Below are positions 63,796-64,000 of a DNA stretch of 64,000 bases, one piece after another; position 1 is the first letter of the stretch, and each line of letters starts with the position of its first letter. The translations under genes were made by a program, and so were the position numbers. The DNA comes from Acanthopleura granulata (Eukaryota > Mollusca > Polyplacophora > Chitonida > Chitonidae): positions 11,773,480 through 11,837,479 of the forward strand of contig JABBOT010000080.1 in NCBI GenBank assembly GCA_016165875.1, written 5' to 3'. The notes under the pieces were generated by a model. That model did no database searches and was not told the DNA's origin. It saw only the letters and a program-made list of their open reading frames with translations.

Positions 63796-64000
63796 CTGAC
63801 AAGAGAAGGCATGCATGAATTGCTACTATCGGAACAAGAAAAGCTACCATCATAAAAGCAACTCTGTTTGCAACAAGTATCATCATTTGCCATACTTTTG
63901 CAAAAAGTTACAAAACATTAAGCCTGCTTTAAACTAAAAATGCCGCCTGATTTTATCTGAACTCAACATGCATATACTGTGAGTGGCCTAAAATGTCATC
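63796..64000 (-). other. MBTPS1 intron upstream of exon A, truncated by the window edge
   Basis: I see no further S1P exon here. Confidence 0.7.

Noticed and set aside
1..64000. Bacterial operon, phage or defence system
   Set aside because: No long intronless genes, no ribosome-binding-site-spaced ORFs, and clear spliced animal genes and SINEs throughout.

Overview
This is a eukaryotic (metazoan) genomic window of roughly 40% GC. It is mostly introns, intergenic DNA and repeats, with coding exons of two conserved animal genes, both on the minus strand. Spliced exons with GT/AG borders, tRNA-derived SINEs, a decayed non-LTR retrotransposon and many minisatellites exclude a bacterial or phage source. 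The SINEs resemble those I associate with molluscs and related lophotrochozoans, so a mollusc-like animal is my best guess; this is inference.

Left part (1-24,166): the first seven coding exons of an SLC6 sodium/chloride-coupled monoamine (dopamine/noradrenaline/octopamine-type) transporter. They run from the ATG at 24,098 down to 289, where the gene leaves the window. The phases join perfectly to give 409 complete codons, covering the N-terminal tail and about the first seven membrane helices. Intron 1 (7,299-23,746) is 16.4 kb. It holds a dead LINE with its own insertion, several minisatellites (units of 66, about 38, about 55 and 19 bp), SINEs and a few repeat-free patches that could be regulatory.

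Middle part (24,167-60,783): about 36 kb in which I recognise no protein-coding gene. It contains many SINE copies, a 216-bp near-perfect inverted repeat pair bounding 1.8 kb, a nested inverted arrangement of older repeats at 43.5-48.9 kb, a foldback element at 55.7 kb, and a GC-richer unique patch at 36.1-36.7 kb. A strong splice acceptor just upstream of the transporter start codon suggests that an untranslated first exon and the promoter lie somewhere in this region.

Right part (60,784-63,795): the last five coding exons of membrane-bound transcription factor site-1 protease (MBTPS1/S1P): the end of the lumenal region, the transmembrane helix, the basic cytosolic tail and the stop. Its catalytic domain lies beyond the right edge. 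Two minisatellites (31 and 47 bp) lie just downstream of its stop and may be in its 3' UTR.

The two genes have no evident functional link: one is a plasma-membrane transmitter uptake carrier, the other a Golgi protease acting on SREBP and ATF6. I found no convincing undescribed biological system. The most unusual structures are the 216-bp inverted repeat pair, the LINE insertion with a 14-bp target duplication, and SINE families with different bodies that share one 3' tail.
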